Assembly (NCBI GenBank): GCA_946184255.1
Contig: CAMHFA010000066.1
Coordinates: 1-6,577, forward strand
Source: an uncultured Bacteroidales bacterium
Lineage (GTDB): Bacteria; Bacteroidota; Bacteroidia; Bacteroidales; UBA932
Direction: 5' to 3'
DNA: 6,577 nucleotides
Part shown: one piece after another, positions 5,566-6,577 of the stretch
How positions within the stretch are numbered: the stretch's first letter is position 1
How the letters are laid out: each line of letters opens with the position of its first letter
The notes under the pieces: model-generated
Databases searched by the model: none
What the model saw: only the letters and a program-made list of their open reading frames with translations
What the model was told of the DNA's origin: nothing
Position numbers and translations under genes: made by a program

Positions 5566-6577
5566 ATGATTTTGAATAAATTGTCGGCAAGCACCATTGT
5601 CATGGCCCTTGTCTCGATATTATCCTGGACTCCTGCCGAGGCGCAGGACACTACAATCAGAACGAAGAAGCAGGCGGAACTGATAGTTCCCAGGCCTGCT
5701 TTCCAGCCCGTCCAGTCCATGGACGGTACCAATGCCAGTGCAATGGATACCATTGACACGGCTGACCCGGGAGTAAAGATCCTTCTTTTCTCCGACTACA
5801 CATGGAAGTACTACAAGGATCCCAGCTATGCCCTGGACAGCAAGGTGTTCTCTGACAACTGGGAACACGAATATCCCGATCCCTATCGGGTATCCCTTGA
5901 GACCCTTCCTGACGAGATCGGCCTCTGGATAGTCGATTCCCTGAGCGGATATCGCTGTCCAAACCAGACCGATGTCTATTCCAAGTTCGGCTACCGCCAC
6001 AGGCGCAGGCACCAGGGTGTGGACCTTCCGTTGCAGACTGGCACTCCTGTCTATGCCGCTTTCGGGGGACGGGTCCGTATGGCCAAGTATTACAAGGCCT
6101 ATGGTAATCTGGTCGTGATAAGGCATGAGAACGGTCTGGAAACCTTCTACGCCCATCTTTCCAGGATAATCGTCTCGGAAGACCAGTGGGTGGATGCGGG
6201 TTCGATAATCGGGCTCGGCGGATCCACCGGCCGTTCGACTGGTCCACATCTCCATTTCGAAACCCGATACAAAGGCTATGCGTTCGATCCCGAATGGCTT
6301 ATCGATTTCCATTCAGGTGTCTTGAGGCACAGGCTTTTCGTGTTGAAGAAGAAATATCTTAATGCTTCCAGCAATTATGTCCCCGAAGATGAGCAGGAAG
6401 AGATTGACATCATCGAGGGTGACACCCAGGATAAGGAAGAGGCAGCGAAGAAGGCTGAGGCTGAGAGGAAGGCGGCTGCTTCTGCACAGTACCACACTAT
6501 CAGGCAGGGAGACACCCTTGGTGCCCTTGCCCGGAAGTACCACACTACTGTCAGGAAACTCTGCCAGCTTAACGGAA
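5566..6577 (+). CDS. secreted M23 metallopeptidase with C-terminal LysM domain, cut off by right edge
   Basis: This is a predicted exported peptidoglycan endopeptidase; 337 codons are visible and the frame is still open at the edge. Residues 1-26 look like a signal peptide: Lys5, a hydrophobic core at 7-22, and an A-E-A cleavage site before Q27. No lipobox is seen, so the product should be periplasmic rather than a lipoprotein. A low-complexity Ser/Thr/Asp-rich segment (about 45-70) leads to the M23 domain at about 120-245. Its predicted zinc ligands are H149 and D153 (H-Q-G-V-D) and H230 of H-L-H (228-230), with H197 in Y-A-H as the other catalytic His, so it looks active. An acidic stretch (272-292) and a Lys/Ala/Glu-rich linker (290-307) precede a LysM domain starting at 309 (Y-H-T-I-R-Q-G-D-T-L), which binds glycan strands and runs off the window. 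More LysM repeats may follow. The ATG at 5566 is the first in frame after the mutase stop and gives the intact signal peptide; Met13 would remove its charged end. Confidence 0.93.
   Translation, partial: MILNKLSASTIVMALVSILSWTPAEAQDTTIRTKKQAELIVPRPAFQPVQSMDGTNASAMDTIDTADPGVKILLFSDYTWKYYKDPSYALDSKVFSDNWEHEYPDPYRVSLETLPDEIGLWIVDSLSGYRCPNQTDVYSKFGYRHRRRHQGVDLPLQTGTPVYAAFGGRVRMAKYYKAYGNLVVIRHENGLETFYAHLSRIIVSEDQWVDAGSIIGLGGSTGRSTGPHLHFETRYKGYAFDPEWLIDFHSGVLRHRLFVLKKKYLNASSNYVPEDEQEEIDIIEGDTQDKEEAAKKAEAERKAAASAQYHTIRQGDTLGALARKYHTTVRKLCQLNG

Noticed and set aside
5875..5890. Inverted repeat CCCGAT-CCCT-ATCGGG as a possible hairpin
   Set aside because: Arms are only 6 bp, it has no T-run, and it lies inside the M23-LysM coding sequence (Y-P-D-P-Y-R), so chance is the simplest explanation.
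5620..6312. Minus-strand open frames (230 and 196 codons) opposite the M23-LysM gene
   Set aside because: The plus-strand frame from 5566 encodes a signal peptide, complete M23 zinc motifs and a LysM start, so the opposite frames are shadows.

Overview
The window reads as core chromosome of a member of the Bacteroidota, most likely Bacteroidales. Three things point there. The RseP-type protease carries the phylum-typical stretch G-W-L-P-L-G-G-Y-C-K-I followed by G-M-I-D-E-S-M-D. A short-cytoplasmic-tail M23 peptidase sits immediately upstream of dxr. A promoter with the phylum's own consensus (TTTG, 19 bp, TAnnTTTG) precedes ruvX. Start codons mostly lack Shine-Dalgarno sequences, which also fits. 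The genus cannot be fixed from this sequence.

Layout: two compact gene clusters diverge from a 43-bp intergenic region at 3164-3206. The leftward cluster (minus strand) is M23 peptidase (2309-3163), then dxr (2309-1137, sharing one base with the previous stop), then rseP (from 1132, 4 bp after dxr, running off the left edge). The rightward cluster (plus strand) is ruvX (3207-3629), def (3638-4192), a phosphomannomutase/phosphoglucomutase (4197-5555), and a secreted M23-LysM peptidase (from 5566, running off the right edge). Gaps inside the clusters are 4-10 bp, and no terminator-like hairpin followed by a T-run is visible, so each cluster is probably one operon. There is no gene-free stretch above 300 bp.

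How the genes fit together: most products serve the cell envelope. Dxr supplies isoprenoid precursors, including those for the undecaprenyl carrier. RseP cuts membrane proteins. The two M23 enzymes are predicted to act on peptidoglycan, one tethered to the inner membrane and one exported with a LysM wall-binding domain. The mutase makes hexose 1-phosphates for surface polysaccharides. RuvX and peptide deformylase are housekeeping (RNA/DNA processing and protein N-terminus maturation). This functional linkage is inferred from gene order.

No mobile element, CRISPR array, RNA gene, defence system or clearly novel system was found. The points worth a second look are small: an altered zinc motif in peptide deformylase (HEMSH instead of the usual HExDH), altered zinc-motif surroundings in the membrane-anchored M23 peptidase, and a strong promoter placed so close to ruvX that its transcript would be nearly leaderless.
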